A DNA stretch of 64,000 nucleotides from Pseudomonas viridiflava. GTDB lineage: Bacteria > Pseudomonadota > Gammaproteobacteria > Pseudomonadales > Pseudomonadaceae. The position numbers and the translations under genes were made by a program. Shown in pieces: positions 42,102 through 51,627 of the stretch (position 1 is the stretch's first letter; every line of letters begins with the position of its first letter). Location: positions 102,343 through 166,342 of the forward strand of contig NZ_UPSE01000594.1 of NCBI RefSeq assembly GCF_900573885.1, read 5' to 3'. The notes below the pieces were generated by a model, which saw only the letters and a list, made by a program, of their open reading frames with translations, did no database searches and was not told the origin of the DNA.

Positions 42102-43268
42102 CTACGATTTCGAGCCTGTTGTACCACCCAGGTTTTCCGCCACCCAGTCAGCAATGTACTGCCCGGCATTGATGCTGTTATCAAAGCTCGAATGCTGCAC
42201 GCCACCCTCACGCTCGGTGAAAATTTTCAGCTCGCGTTTCGGGCTGTTTACCAATTGCTCGTAGGTGCGGTGTGCCCACTTCAACGGAATTTGCGAATCC
42301 TTTTCGCCGTGGGTAACCAGGAACGGCACCTTGATGCGGTCGAGCACGCCGTCGAGGTGGACGTTTTCGGCGATGGCCATAAAGTCATCCTGATCCTTCG
42401 CGCCCCACACCCAGCGCACATGCGCCCAGTAATGCGGCACCGGGAAGCTGCCTTCTTTTTCCAGGCGGCGTTTCTGTACATCGCGCCAATCATGGTTCGC
42501 GCCCCACACCACACCGCAAGCAAAACGCGGCTCGAACGCTACAGCGCGCGGGCAGTAATAACCGCCGAGCGACACGCCTTCCATGCCGATGCGCTTGGCA
42601 TCGAACTCGCTGCGCGTTTCCAGCCAGTCCACCACACGACTGGCCCAATGCTCGCTGTCATAGCGCGCGGTGAGGTTATGCAGACGCAACGCTTCGCCGG
42701 TTCCCGGCTGGTCGATAATCAGCGACGCGACGCCGCGTTTGGCCAGCCAAGCCGGCAGGCCAACGCGGTATTTCATCTCTTTGGTGGAATCCAGACCGTT
42801 GACCTGCACCAGAATCGGCTGCGGCCCGCTCACGCCCTCTGCACGCACCAGCAAGCCGGAAATGTGTGCGCCTTCATACGGAATCTCGACCCGCTCGCAA
42901 TTCTCCTCCGACAACTCAATGCCACGGGCAAAGGTGTGCAGGAACGTCTGATACAGCGCCGTACGGCCCTCAGCCCCGTGAGCCTGCAAGCGCTCGCAGG
43001 TCAGGTAGTACGTCGCTGCGCGATTATATTTTTCGCCAGCAGACAGCAATCGGCCTTTCTGCTCATCTTCCTCAGCGAGCCCGCAGAGCTTGTCAGCCAT
43101 CTTCTGCCACGTCTCGCGAAACGCTTTCGTACCAGCGGCATCCGGCTGCTTCGCAGCCTCCTGCAACGGCGCACACATCTCCTCGATCTCACCCATACGA
43201 GCGCCCATTTCAATAGCCAGATCGACCGAAAGATTCCAAACATAATTGGTAGGGAAGTAGCGGAACAT
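42102..43268 (-). CDS. Alpha/beta hydrolase, dihydroxypseudooxynicotine hydrolase-like
   Basis: 388 aa. About 110 N-terminal residues of helical cap, then an alpha/beta hydrolase core with nucleophile S233 in GVSLGG, D324 (HGEKDSQIP) and H359 (GGVQHSSFD) as the expected triad. N-terminal cap layout matches C-C bond hydrolases acting on ring-type 1,3-diketones, such as 2,6-dihydroxypseudooxynicotine hydrolase. Flanked by repeats on both sides and no neighbours on its strand. It could act in the same aromatic pathway as the VanA/VanB pair or the 59-62 kb cluster. Confidence 0.82.
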   Translation of the reverse strand: MFRYFPTNYVWNLSVDLAIEMGARMGEIEEMCAPLQEAAKQPDAAGTKAFRETWQKMADKLCGLAEEDEQKGRLLSAGEKYNRAATYYLTCERLQAHGAEGRTALYQTFLHTFARGIELSEENCERVEIPYEGAHISGLLVRAEGVSGPQPILVQVNGLDSTKEMKYRVGLPAWLAKRGVASLIIDQPGTGEALRLHNLTARYDSEHWASRVVDWLETRSEFDAKRIGMEGVSLGGYYCPRAVAFEPRFACGVVWGANHDWRDVQKRRLEKEGSFPVPHYWAHVRWVWGAKDQDDFMAIAENVHLDGVLDRIKVPFLVTHGEKDSQIPLKWAHRTYEQLVNSPKRELKIFTEREGGVQHSSFDNSINAGQYIADWVAENLGGTTGSKS

Positions 43269-43450
43269 GGTTGTTGTAATCCTTATGCAAGCCAGAGCGA
43301 AGGCGGGCCAGGCAGACCCGTGCTAGCGGGCACGGTAAGGAGCAGGCAGGTATTTGGCCAATCGTGAGTCGGGATGCAAGGTATCGGGCGAGGCGATACC
43401 TCACGGCTAAAACGGGGGAGGGCGTTGCTGGGTTAAAGGGCCTTCGAACG

Positions 43451-43570
43451 GCTCTTGATCTGGCTCTTGATCTGGCTCTTGATCTGGCTCTTGATCTGGC
43501 TCTTGATCTGGCTCTTGATCTGGCTCTTGATCTGGCTCTTGATCTGGCTTTTGATTTAGCTCGTGATCTG
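43451..43570 (+). repeat. 12-bp tandem repeat, 10 copies
   Basis: Exactly 120 bp: eight units of GCTCTTGATCTG, one GCTTTTGATTTA, one GCTCGTGATCTG, directly abutting the conserved block at 43571. The copy at 25670 has three units. 12 bp is 4 codons, so the array stays open in some frames (DLAL or RSRA repeats). Confidence 0.92.
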
Positions 43571-43740
43571 CCCGCCCCATTCATCGCAGGCCGAGTGGAG
43601 TCGACGCGCAGGGGGTTGAGCGGCCGGGAGCCGCGAAAGGAACATCGGGCCATGGATGGCCCGTTGTGACGGCCCCCGGAGCGGCGACGGAGGGAGGGGA
43701 CCTGGAGCGCAGCGGAAGGCCAAGGTAGGGGCAAGACTTT
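43571..43740 (+). repeat. Conserved composite block, copy 2
   Basis: About 170 bp, nearly identical to 25706-25880, including the GGGCCAT-GG-ATGGCCC inverted repeat and the final GGTAGGGGCAAG. Confidence 0.88.
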
Positions 43741-44266
43741 TTGGTTTCTTTTTCGTCGACTGGAAAAAGAAACTCGCGCGTAAGGCGCGAAACAAAACGT
43801 TCAGAAAACGCGGTAAAGAATACGTTCGCAGATCCACCGTGCTCGGCTTGAGACTCTGGATCCCCGCCTGCGCGAGGATGACGGAGGTTGATAGAGATCT
43901 CTACGTAAGGCGCGAAACAAAACGTTCAGCACACGCGGTAATGAATACCCACCACCGCGTAACGTTGGGCTTCGCCGATGGCTCAACCCAACCTACAAAG
44001 CGGGTCGCGCGTAAGGCGCGAAACAAAACGTTCAGCACACTCGGTAATGAATACCTCTGCACATCCACCGTGCACGGCTCAAGACTCTGGATTCCCGCCT
44101 ACGCGGGAATGACGGAAGTTTATTCAAACACCACCGTCATTCCCGCGAAGGCGGCGGTCCGACGACTCGGAATCCAGTGTTCCGGAGCGAAGTGCGATAG
44201 CGGGTTCGTCAGTCCCATGTTGGGCTTCGCCGATGGCTCAACCAAACCTACAATTCTGGGTTGTCC

Positions 44267-45649
44267 TCACGCCGGCAAATACATCCCGAACGTATTCACC
44301 CCATCCCGACTATCCACAAACACCTCCCCACCATGCATCAACGCAATCGCCTTGACGATCGCCAACCCCAACCCATGATTCGCCCCACTGTTGGAACGCG
44401 CCGCATCCACCCGATAAAACCGCTCGAACAACCTCGGCAAATGCTCGCCAACAATCACCTCGCCCGGATTGGCCACACCAATGCTCACCCGTTGCCCCTG
44501 ACGATCAATAAACACATTGATCGTCTGCCCCGCAGCGGTGTGCTGCACGGCGTTGTTGAGCAAGTTGATCAGCGCGCGCAGGAAGTGCGCCCGTTCGATC
44601 AGCACCTCGGCGTCGCCGTGTACCTGCACCTGCACCCCGGCGTCTTCGAGGATGAAGTCCAGGTAATCCACCGCCGTCGCTACCTCTGCCGCCAGCGAGG
44701 TGGTGGTCAGCTGCGTGGCTTTGTCGCCCTGGTCGGCGCGGGCGAGGAAGAGCATGTCGTTGATGATCGAGCGCAGGCGTTCGAGTTCTTCGAGGTTGGA
44801 TTGCAGCACTTCGAAGTAATGCTCGGCCGAGCGGCCGCGGGTAAGGGCCACTTGGGTCTGGCCGATCAGGTTGGTCAGGGGCGAGCGCAGTTCGTGGGCG
44901 ACGTCGGCGTTAAAGGATTCCAGACGGGTATAGGCCTGTTCGACACGACCCAGCGTGGTGTTGAAGGCGCTGGCAAATTGCTGCAGTTCCGGCGGCAGTG
45001 ATGACAGTTGCAAGCGGCCGGACAAGCGTGGCGGTGTCAGTTTTTCCGCTTCGGCCGAGAGCTTGATCAAGGGCCGCAAACCGACCCGCGCCACCCAGTA
45101 ACCCAGTGCCGAGGCCAGCAACACGCCGGCAGCCGCCAAGCTGATCAGGGCGATCAGTAAATGGTGCTGGGTTTGCCAAAAGGTTTCGGTGTCGATGGCG
45201 ATCAGAAAGCGCAGGGGCGGGCGTCCGTCTTTGGCGTCGAACTGGCTGACCAGCACTTTCTGCGGGTAGGCGCGGTCGTCGGTCACCAGTTCGCGAATGC
45301 CCAGCGGGCCGGCGGCGAATTCGCGGATGGCGGGCGTCGGCTGGCCGAATTCGAAGGCCGGGCTGCCACTCACCACCCAGAAGCGAATGCGCTTGTCTTC
45401 TTCGCTGAGCAGCTTGAGTTTGTTGGTGATTTTCAGCCAGTGCTCGGGCGTGCCGAAACGGTCCACGGCGGATTCGAGCACGCTGTAGCGGGCGTCCAGT
45501 TCGGCATCCGGGAGCATGTTCATGCCCTTGTCGACCTGCTGGTACAAGGCTCCGCCGATGAGCAGAAACACCAACAGCGCCACCAGGGTGAACAGCGCGC
45601 TCATGCGCAGCGCAATGGAGCGGCTCAGGGGCGTGGCTTCACTCGCCAT
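44267..45649 (-). CDS. Heavy-metal-type sensor histidine kinase
   Basis: 460 aa: N-terminal membrane segment (LSRSIALRMSALFTLVALLVFLLIGGAL), periplasmic domain, second span near residue 165 (LLIALISLAAAGVLLASALGYWV), HAMP, HisKA with DVAHELRSPLTNL, HATPase with NLLNNAVQHTAAG and NHGLGLAIV. CusS/IrlS type. Starts 11 bp inside the response regulator's end. Last gene of the efflux operon. Confidence 0.88.
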   Translation of the reverse strand: MASEATPLSRSIALRMSALFTLVALLVFLLIGGALYQQVDKGMNMLPDAELDARYSVLESAVDRFGTPEHWLKITNKLKLLSEEDKRIRFWVVSGSPAFEFGQPTPAIREFAAGPLGIRELVTDDRAYPQKVLVSQFDAKDGRPPLRFLIAIDTETFWQTQHHLLIALISLAAAGVLLASALGYWVARVGLRPLIKLSAEAEKLTPPRLSGRLQLSSLPPELQQFASAFNTTLGRVEQAYTRLESFNADVAHELRSPLTNLIGQTQVALTRGRSAEHYFEVLQSNLEELERLRSIINDMLFLARADQGDKATQLTTTSLAAEVATAVDYLDFILEDAGVQVQVHGDAEVLIERAHFLRALINLLNNAVQHTAAGQTINVFIDRQGQRVSIGVANPGEVIVGEHLPRLFERFYRVDAARSNSGANHGLGLAIVKAIALMHGGEVFVDSRDGVNTFGMYLPA

Positions 45650-46319
45650 GGCGGCTCTCCAGTACATAGCCCATGCCGCGAATGGTGTGCAGCAGCTTGC
45701 CGGGGAATGGCCCGTCGAGCTTGGCGCGCAGGCGTTTGATTGCCACTTCCACAACGTTGGCGTCGCTGTCGAAATTCACGTCCCAGACCATCTCTGCCAG
45801 CGCCGTTTTCGAGAGGATTTCACCTTGGTGGCGCGCCAGTGCGCTCAGCAGCGAGAACTCTTTGGCGGTGAGGTCCAGGCGCTGGCCGCTGCGGGTGGCT
45901 TTGCGGCTGATGAGGTCGACGGCAAGGTCGGCAATGCTGATTTGCACCGGTTCATGGCTGGCGCCGCTGCGCCGGGTCAGGGCTTGCAGGCGGGCAACCA
46001 GTTCGAGAAAGGAGAACGGTTTGCCCAGGTAATCGTCGGCACCTTCGCGCAGGCCGCGAATGCGGTCTTCCACGCGTTCGCGGGCGGTGAGCATGATCAC
46101 CGGGGTCTGTTTGCGCGCACGCAAGGCGCGCAATACACCAAAGCCGTCGAGGCCTGGCAGCATCACGTCGAGCACCGTCACCGCGTAGTCGTTCTCCAGC
46201 GCCAGGTGCAAGCCGTCGATGCCATCGCGGGCCACGTCTACGGTGTAGCCCTGTTCGGTGAGGCCACGGTGCAGGTAGTCGGCGGTTTTTTCTTCGTCTT
46301 CGATAATCAGAATGCGCAT
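45639..46319 (-). CDS. OmpR-type response regulator, heavy-metal subfamily
   Basis: 226 aa: receiver (ILIIEDEEKTADYLHRGLTEQGY, phospho-Asp in VLDVMLPGLDG, TARERVEDRIRGLREGADDYLGKPF) plus winged-helix effector (RLDLTAKEFSLLSALARHQGEILSKTALAEMVWD...VVEVAIKRLRAKLD). CopR/CusR-like. Start ATG at 46319; the longer frame lies inside the upstream RND gene. Directly follows the RND permease gene (8 bp) and overlaps the kinase. Confidence 0.9.
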   Translation of the reverse strand: MRILIIEDEEKTADYLHRGLTEQGYTVDVARDGIDGLHLALENDYAVTVLDVMLPGLDGFGVLRALRARKQTPVIMLTARERVEDRIRGLREGADDYLGKPFSFLELVARLQALTRRSGASHEPVQISIADLAVDLISRKATRSGQRLDLTAKEFSLLSALARHQGEILSKTALAEMVWDVNFDSDANVVEVAIKRLRAKLDGPFPGKLLHTIRGMGYVLESRHGE

Positions 46320-46327
46320 GGCCGTTC

Positions 46328-49300
46328 TCAGTGTTCGGTGGCAACGAGCGGCGCCGCCTGGCGTCGGTGAAACAGCCGCTCGAGGGCCAAGTATATGACC
46401 GGCGTGGTAAACAGCGTCAGCGCCTGGCTGACCAGCAGGCCGCCCACCACGGCGATGCCCAGCGGCTGGCGTAACTCGGCGCCGGTGCCAAAGCCGAGCA
46501 TCAGCGGCAGGGCGCCGAGCAGGGCGGCGAGGGTGGTCATGATGATTGGCCGGAAACGCGTGATGCACGCTTCATAAATCGCATCCTGGGGCGACAGGCC
46601 GCGCTCGCGCTGCGCTTCGAGGGCGAAGTCGATCATCAGAATGCCGTTTTTCTTGACGATGCCGATCAGCAGCACCAGCCCGATCAGCGCCATGATGGAA
46701 AAATCCTGCCCGCACAGCCACAGCATGACCAACGCGCCGAGCCCGGCCGAGGGCAGGGTGGAAATGATGGTCAGCGGGTGCACAAAGCTTTCATAGAGCA
46801 CGCCCAGAATGATGTACACCGCCACCAGCGCCGCCAGAATCAGCCACGGCTGGCTGGCCAGCGAGCTCTGAAACGCCTGCGCCGCGCCCTGGAAGTTGCC
46901 GCTGATTTCAGCCGGCATGCCGATGTCGAGCTTGGCCTGGTTCAGCTCGCGTACCGCGTCGCCAAGGGCCACGCCGGGCGCCAGGTTGAACGACAGGTTG
47001 GCCGCCGGGAACATGCCGTCGTGGGCGATGGACAACGGCCCGCTGGTGGGCGCGTCCACCTTGGCCAGCGCCGACAGCGGCACCATTTCATTGGTCAGCG
47101 GCGAGCGCAGGTAAAAGAAATTCAGGCTTTCGGCCTTGCCGCGTTGCTGCTCGTTGAGTTCCAGAATCACTTTGTACTGGTTGGTTTCGGTCTGGAATTC
47201 GCTGATCTGGCGCTGGCCAAACGCGTCGTAGAGCGCCTGATCGACATCCGTGGTGGTCAGCCCGAAACGCGCCGCCGCACTGCGGTCGATGCTGATGTGG
47301 GTGATGCTGCCGCCCAGTTGCAGATCGTTGGACAGGTCGCGAAACGCCGGGCTGGTGCGCAGTTTGTCGGTGAGGCGCTGGGTCCACAGGTTGAGGCTTG
47401 GGCCGTCGTTGCTTTTCAGCGTGTACTGGTACTGGCTGCGGCTGGGGCCGGCGCTGAGGTTGATGTCCTGGCCGGCGCGCAGGTACAGCACGATGCCGGG
47501 AAGGGTCATGAGTTTGGGGCGAATGCGGTCGATAAACTCGCTGGCCGTTACATCCCGATCACCGCTCGGTTTCAGGGTGATCCAGAAGCGGCCGTTGGCG
47601 ATGGTCTGGTTGTTACCGGATACGCCGACCATATGGGAAAACACGCTGACAGCCGGGTCGGCAGCGACGATTTTCGCCAGCTCGCGGTGCTTGGCGACCA
47701 TGTCGGGATAGGAAATATCCGCCGCCGCCTCGGTGGTACCAAGTACGAACCCGGTGTCTTGCAGCGGGAAGAAGCCCTTGGGAATGAATACATAGCCCAC
47801 CACTGCCAACACCAGACTGGCAGTGAACAAACCCAGCATCAGCCGCTGGTGATTCAGCGCACGACGCAAGCCGTGGTCGTAGCGGCTCAGCAGCCAGTCG
47901 CCGAAGCCTTTGCGCTCGCCGGTGTGGTGCGCCTGGGCACGCATAAACAAGGCAGCCAACGCGGGCGCCAGGGTCAGTGACACCACCACCGAAATCAGAA
48001 TGGTCGAGGTAGCGGTCAGGGCAAATTCCTTGAACAGCCGGCCGACAACGCCGCCCATAAACAGCAACGGAATAAACGCGGCAATCAGCGAGAAGCTGAT
48101 GGACACCACGGTGAAACCGATTTCCCCCGCGCCCTTGATCGCCGCCTCGCGCATGCCTTCGCCGGCTTCCAGATGGCGGTGAATGTTCTCCACCACGACG
48201 ATGGCGTCGTCCACCACAAACCCTACCGCGACGACGATCGCCACCAGCGTCAGGTTGTTGAGGCTGAAGCCCATCACATACATCAGCGCAAAGCTGGCGA
48301 TCAGCGATACCGCCAGCACGCTGGTAACGATCAGCGTCGCCGACCACTGCCGCAGGAACAGCGCCATCACCGCCACCACCAGCAGCACGGCGATCAACAG
48401 AGTGATTTCCACTTCATGCAACGAGGCGCGAATGGTTTGCGTGCGGTCGTTGAGCACCGACACCTGCACCGAGGCCGAGAGCATGGCCTGCAGGCGCGGC
48501 AGCTCGGCCTGAATGCGGTCGACGGTGTCGACGATATTGGCGCCCGGCTGGCGGAAGATCACCAGATTGAGCCCCGGCTCGTCGTTGGACCAGGCCTGCA
48601 CATAGGCGTTTTCCGCGCCGTCGATCACCCGCGCCACATCGTTCACCCGCACCGGGGCGCCGTCTTTGTAAGAGACGATCAGCTGGCCATATTCCTCGGG
48701 GTGGAACAGCTGGTCGTTGGTGGCCAGGGTGGAAATGCTCGACTGGCCATACAGCGCGCCCTTGGCCAGGTTCAGGCTGGTCTGTTGCAGTGCCGTGCGC
48801 AGGTCGGCGAGGGTCAGGTCGAGGGCGGCGAGTTTGTCCGGCGAGGCCTGCACCCGAATGGCCGGACGCTGCTGGCCGCTGATGTTGATCAGGCCAACGC
48901 CGTCTACCTGGCTCAGTTGCCGGGCCAGAATGGTTTCGGCCTGGTCACTGAGTTCGGTGCCCGGCATCTGGCTGGAGCTGACGGTAAGGATCAGCACCGG
49001 GCTGTCGGCCGGGTTGACCTTGCGCCAGGTCGGCAGGTTGGGCATGTCTTGCGGCAGCCTGCCGGCGGCGGTGTTGATGGCGGCCTGCACTTCCTGCGCG
49101 GCGCTGTCGATGCTCTTGTCGAGGGTGAATTGCAGGATCAGGTTGGTCGAGCCCAGGGCGCTGGTGGAGGTCATCTGGGTCATGCCGGGAATGGCACTGA
49201 ACTGCACTTCCAGCGGCGTCGCCACCGAGGAAGCCATGGTCTCCGGGCTGGCGCCGGGCAGTTGCGCGTTTACCTGAATGGTGGGGAATTCCGCCTCCGG

Positions 49301-49423
49301 CAATGGCGCCAGCGGCAGCCGGGGAAAGGCCACCAGGCCGAGCAACACCAGAGCAAAGGTCAGCAGCAGGGTGGCAATCGGGTGATCGACGCACCAGGCC
49401 GATACCGCGCCGCGGCCGGTCAT
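46328..49423 (-). CDS. RND efflux permease, MdtC/MuxC-type
   Basis: 1031 aa inner-membrane proton/drug antiporter of the HAE family: N-terminal span (PIATLLLTFALVLLGLVAFPRLP), charged TM4 motif VGFVVDDAIVVVENIHRH, and the C-terminal half repeating the fold (GLVLLIGIVKKNGILMIDFA). Start overlaps the upstream fusion-protein stop by 4 bp. A single permease, unlike MdtBC pairs; no outer-membrane channel gene lies nearby, so it must borrow one. Confidence 0.92.
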   Translation of the reverse strand: MTGRGAVSAWCVDHPIATLLLTFALVLLGLVAFPRLPLAPLPEAEFPTIQVNAQLPGASPETMASSVATPLEVQFSAIPGMTQMTSTSALGSTNLILQFTLDKSIDSAAQEVQAAINTAAGRLPQDMPNLPTWRKVNPADSPVLILTVSSSQMPGTELSDQAETILARQLSQVDGVGLINISGQQRPAIRVQASPDKLAALDLTLADLRTALQQTSLNLAKGALYGQSSISTLATNDQLFHPEEYGQLIVSYKDGAPVRVNDVARVIDGAENAYVQAWSNDEPGLNLVIFRQPGANIVDTVDRIQAELPRLQAMLSASVQVSVLNDRTQTIRASLHEVEITLLIAVLLVVAVMALFLRQWSATLIVTSVLAVSLIASFALMYVMGFSLNNLTLVAIVVAVGFVVDDAIVVVENIHRHLEAGEGMREAAIKGAGEIGFTVVSISFSLIAAFIPLLFMGGVVGRLFKEFALTATSTILISVVVSLTLAPALAALFMRAQAHHTGERKGFGDWLLSRYDHGLRRALNHQRLMLGLFTASLVLAVVGYVFIPKGFFPLQDTGFVLGTTEAAADISYPDMVAKHRELAKIVAADPAVSVFSHMVGVSGNNQTIANGRFWITLKPSGDRDVTASEFIDRIRPKLMTLPGIVLYLRAGQDINLSAGPSRSQYQYTLKSNDGPSLNLWTQRLTDKLRTSPAFRDLSNDLQLGGSITHISIDRSAAARFGLTTTDVDQALYDAFGQRQISEFQTETNQYKVILELNEQQRGKAESLNFFYLRSPLTNEMVPLSALAKVDAPTSGPLSIAHDGMFPAANLSFNLAPGVALGDAVRELNQAKLDIGMPAEISGNFQGAAQAFQSSLASQPWLILAALVAVYIILGVLYESFVHPLTIISTLPSAGLGALVMLWLCGQDFSIMALIGLVLLIGIVKKNGILMIDFALEAQRERGLSPQDAIYEACITRFRPIIMTTLAALLGALPLMLGFGTGAELRQPLGIAVVGGLLVSQALTLFTTPVIYLALERLFHRRQAAPLVATEH

Positions 49424-50589
49424 GGCTGCACCTGGGCGGTGGCGGCCGGCGGCTCGTCGCCCAGCACCTCGATTTTCGCCCCCGGTTTCAACCGTGACTG
49501 GCCATCACGCACCAGCGCCGTGCCCGCTTCAATGGCGCCCGGCTGCACGCCTTCGATGATGTTCAGCTCGCTGTCCTGGTACCGCACTTTCACGGGCACG
49601 CTTTCCACCGAGTCGCCGTTGACGCGGTAGACGAAGTAATTCTCCAGCCCGCGCTGCACCACTTCTGGCGGCACCACCAGCGCGGCCCGGTCGACAGCGG
49701 TTTGCACCTTCACCGTCACCAGCTGGCCGGGCCACAAGGTTTGCGTGGCGTTGGCAAACTCGGCCTTGGCCCGCAGCGTGCCGGTGCTGGCGCTGACCTG
49801 GTTGTCGATCAAACGCAACCGGCCTTGGGCGAGCAGGGTGCCGGTTTGTTCGTGATCGCTGAGGTAGGCATTGACCAGCGCCGGGTCTGGCGCGTTGAGC
49901 AGTTGCTGCAAGGTCGGCAGCAGATTCTGTGGCAGGGAGAACTCGACGGCGATGGGGTCCATCTGCGTCACGCTGAACAGGCCCTGGGCATCGCTTACCC
50001 GCAGGAAATTGCCCGGATCGACCGTGCGGATGCCCACACGGCCCGCGACCGGCGAGCGAATCTGCGTATACGACAGCTGCACCTGAGCGGCCGCAATGGC
50101 TGCCTGATTGCCCTGCACCGTGGCCTTCAACTGGTCGTACAGCGCTTGCTGCTGATCGAGGGTCTGCTTTGACACGCCGTCGTCAACGCTGAGCAGCTTG
50201 TAGCGCTTCAAGTCGACCTCGGCGACATGCAGCTGCGCCTGCGCCTGCCCAAGCTGGGCCTTGGCCTGATCGAGGCTCGCGCGAATGGCGCGGTCATCAA
50301 TCTGCGCCATCAGGTCGCCGGCTTTCACCCACTGGCCTTCCTTGACCAGCAACTGCGTGAGCACGCCATCAATCTGCGGACGTACCACCACGCTGTGCAG
50401 CGACAGCACCGTGCCGATGCCACTGATAAACCGCGGCACGTCTTGTTGCTTCACCGCGACCACATGCACCGGAATGCCGGTGGGTGCCGCCCGTTTGGCG
50501 CTGCCGGCTTTTGGTAAAAAGCTGTTCGCGGCCAAACCAATGGCCGCCAGCACGGCGATGGAGATCAGAAGCGTGTTGCGAGTGCGCAT
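49420..50589 (-). CDS. RND membrane-fusion protein, MdtA-like
   Basis: 389 aa. Hydrophobic N-terminal anchor (LLISIAVLAAIGLAANSFLP), lipoyl-like halves around the hairpin (SLHSVVVRPQIDGVLTQLLVKEGQWVKAGD and VAGRVGIRTVDPGNF), coiled-coil stretch AIRASLDQAKAQLGQAQAQLHVAEVDLKRYK, C-terminal beta-barrel. Links the RND permease to an outer-membrane channel. First gene of the fusion protein-permease-regulator-kinase operon. Confidence 0.92.
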   Translation of the reverse strand: MRTRNTLLISIAVLAAIGLAANSFLPKAGSAKRAAPTGIPVHVVAVKQQDVPRFISGIGTVLSLHSVVVRPQIDGVLTQLLVKEGQWVKAGDLMAQIDDRAIRASLDQAKAQLGQAQAQLHVAEVDLKRYKLLSVDDGVSKQTLDQQQALYDQLKATVQGNQAAIAAAQVQLSYTQIRSPVAGRVGIRTVDPGNFLRVSDAQGLFSVTQMDPIAVEFSLPQNLLPTLQQLLNAPDPALVNAYLSDHEQTGTLLAQGRLRLIDNQVSASTGTLRAKAEFANATQTLWPGQLVTVKVQTAVDRAALVVPPEVVQRGLENYFVYRVNGDSVESVPVKVRYQDSELNIIEGVQPGAIEAGTALVRDGQSRLKPGAKIEVLGDEPPAATAQVQP

Positions 50590-50725
50590 GCAGTCGACGC
50601 CAGAACGAGGAAAAGGGAAAAGCTAGCGTGCCCTTATACCGGTTGCACCCCGTCATCAGGGTGACGGGTAAATGACCGCGCTGTCAGTTTCGCGACAGGC
50701 ACAGGCTTGCGCGGCTAACGGGTGG

Positions 50726-51499
50726 TTATTTGAAGAACTGGCTCGGGGTGACGCCGAATTGCTTTTTGAACATCGTGGCGAATGCGCTGGGGCTTTCGTA
50801 GCCGAGGGCGCCGGCCACGTCGATGATTTTCTCGCCAACGGCGATTCGCTCAAGTGCCTGCATCAGCCGCGCTTGCTGGCGCCATTGGCCAAAGGTCATG
50901 CCGGTGCCTTTCTGGAACAGGCGCTGAATGGTTTTTTCGTCCAGATGCAGGCGGGCGCTCCAGTCGGCGAGCGTGGCGTTGCTGCCGGGCGTGTGTTGCA
51001 ACGACTGGCAAATGCTGGCGATGCGCGCGTCGGCTGGCTGGGGCAGGTGCAAGGGCAGGGTAGGCAGCATTTTCAGTTCATCGAGAATCAGGTTCATCAC
51101 CCGCGCTTCCCGCGAGTTGCCAGGGTAGGGCTCGGCGATGCCAATGGAGGTCTGGATCAATTCGCTGAGCAGCGGTGAAACACTCACGGCGCGGGTTTCG
51201 GTTGGCAGGTCCGGCGTGTCGTCGGGGTGCACGAAGACGCTGCGCATTTTCACCGGCCCGATGCAGCGAATGGCATGCTCCTGGCCGCAAGGCATCCAGA
51301 TGCCGCGGCTGGGCGGCACGGTCCATTGGTGCATGGCGGCGTGCACCACCATCACGCCCTGAATGGCATATATGAGCTGGTGCTTGTTGTGGCTGTGGGG
51401 CGCGATGTTCCAGTCGGCGGGGTAGTCCGTTGCACTGGTGCTGACGCGCCAGGCCGCGGCATCGATTTCCAGCAGCACATCCGTTAACGGTCTGATCAT
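50726..51499 (-). CDS. AraC family transcriptional regulator
   Basis: 257 aa: cupin-like N-terminal ligand domain (HSHNKHQLIYAIQGVMVVHA...GIWMPCGQEHAIRC) and C-terminal double HTH (ATLADWSARLHLDEKTIQRLFQKGTGMTFGQWRQQARLMQALE, then IDVAGALGYESPSAFATMFKKQFGVTPSQF). Divergent from the MFS gene, which is its likely target. Start at 51499. Confidence 0.88.
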   Translation of the reverse strand: MIRPLTDVLLEIDAAAWRVSTSATDYPADWNIAPHSHNKHQLIYAIQGVMVVHAAMHQWTVPPSRGIWMPCGQEHAIRCIGPVKMRSVFVHPDDTPDLPTETRAVSVSPLLSELIQTSIGIAEPYPGNSREARVMNLILDELKMLPTLPLHLPQPADARIASICQSLQHTPGSNATLADWSARLHLDEKTIQRLFQKGTGMTFGQWRQQARLMQALERIAVGEKIIDVAGALGYESPSAFATMFKKQFGVTPSQFFK

Positions 51500-51627
51500 C
51501 TTGTCTGTTTTGCGATAGTTGTTGTCTGCCTCTCGTGAGACAGGCGGTTTTGGCGCCCCGTAGCATAGCGTCGACCCTCGAAATTGCCAGCGCATGTGTC
51601 TGCGCCGGCCCGTCTGGAAGCTGCCTT

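Larger units (their letters stand above)
43269..44266. repeat. Composite repeat region (family also at 25-26 kb)
   Basis: About 1 kb without a real gene. It contains the 10-copy 12-mer array, the second conserved block, GGCGCGAAACAAAACGTTCAG motifs (at least 3), CCGTCATTCCCGCG elements in inverted orientation to most at 25 kb, and GTTGGGCTTCGCCGATGGCTC elements. Open frames here (for example one reading DLALDLAL) are repeat sequence. Confidence 0.85.

Noticed and set aside
43451..43570. Possible CRISPR-like array
   Set aside because: The 12-bp units are directly abutting with no spacers and no cas genes nearby.
43364..43669. Plus-strand ORF encoding DLALDLAL repeats
   Set aside because: It is the 12-bp repeat read in frame plus part of the conserved block; no ribosome site and no counterpart ORF of similar length at the 3-copy site.
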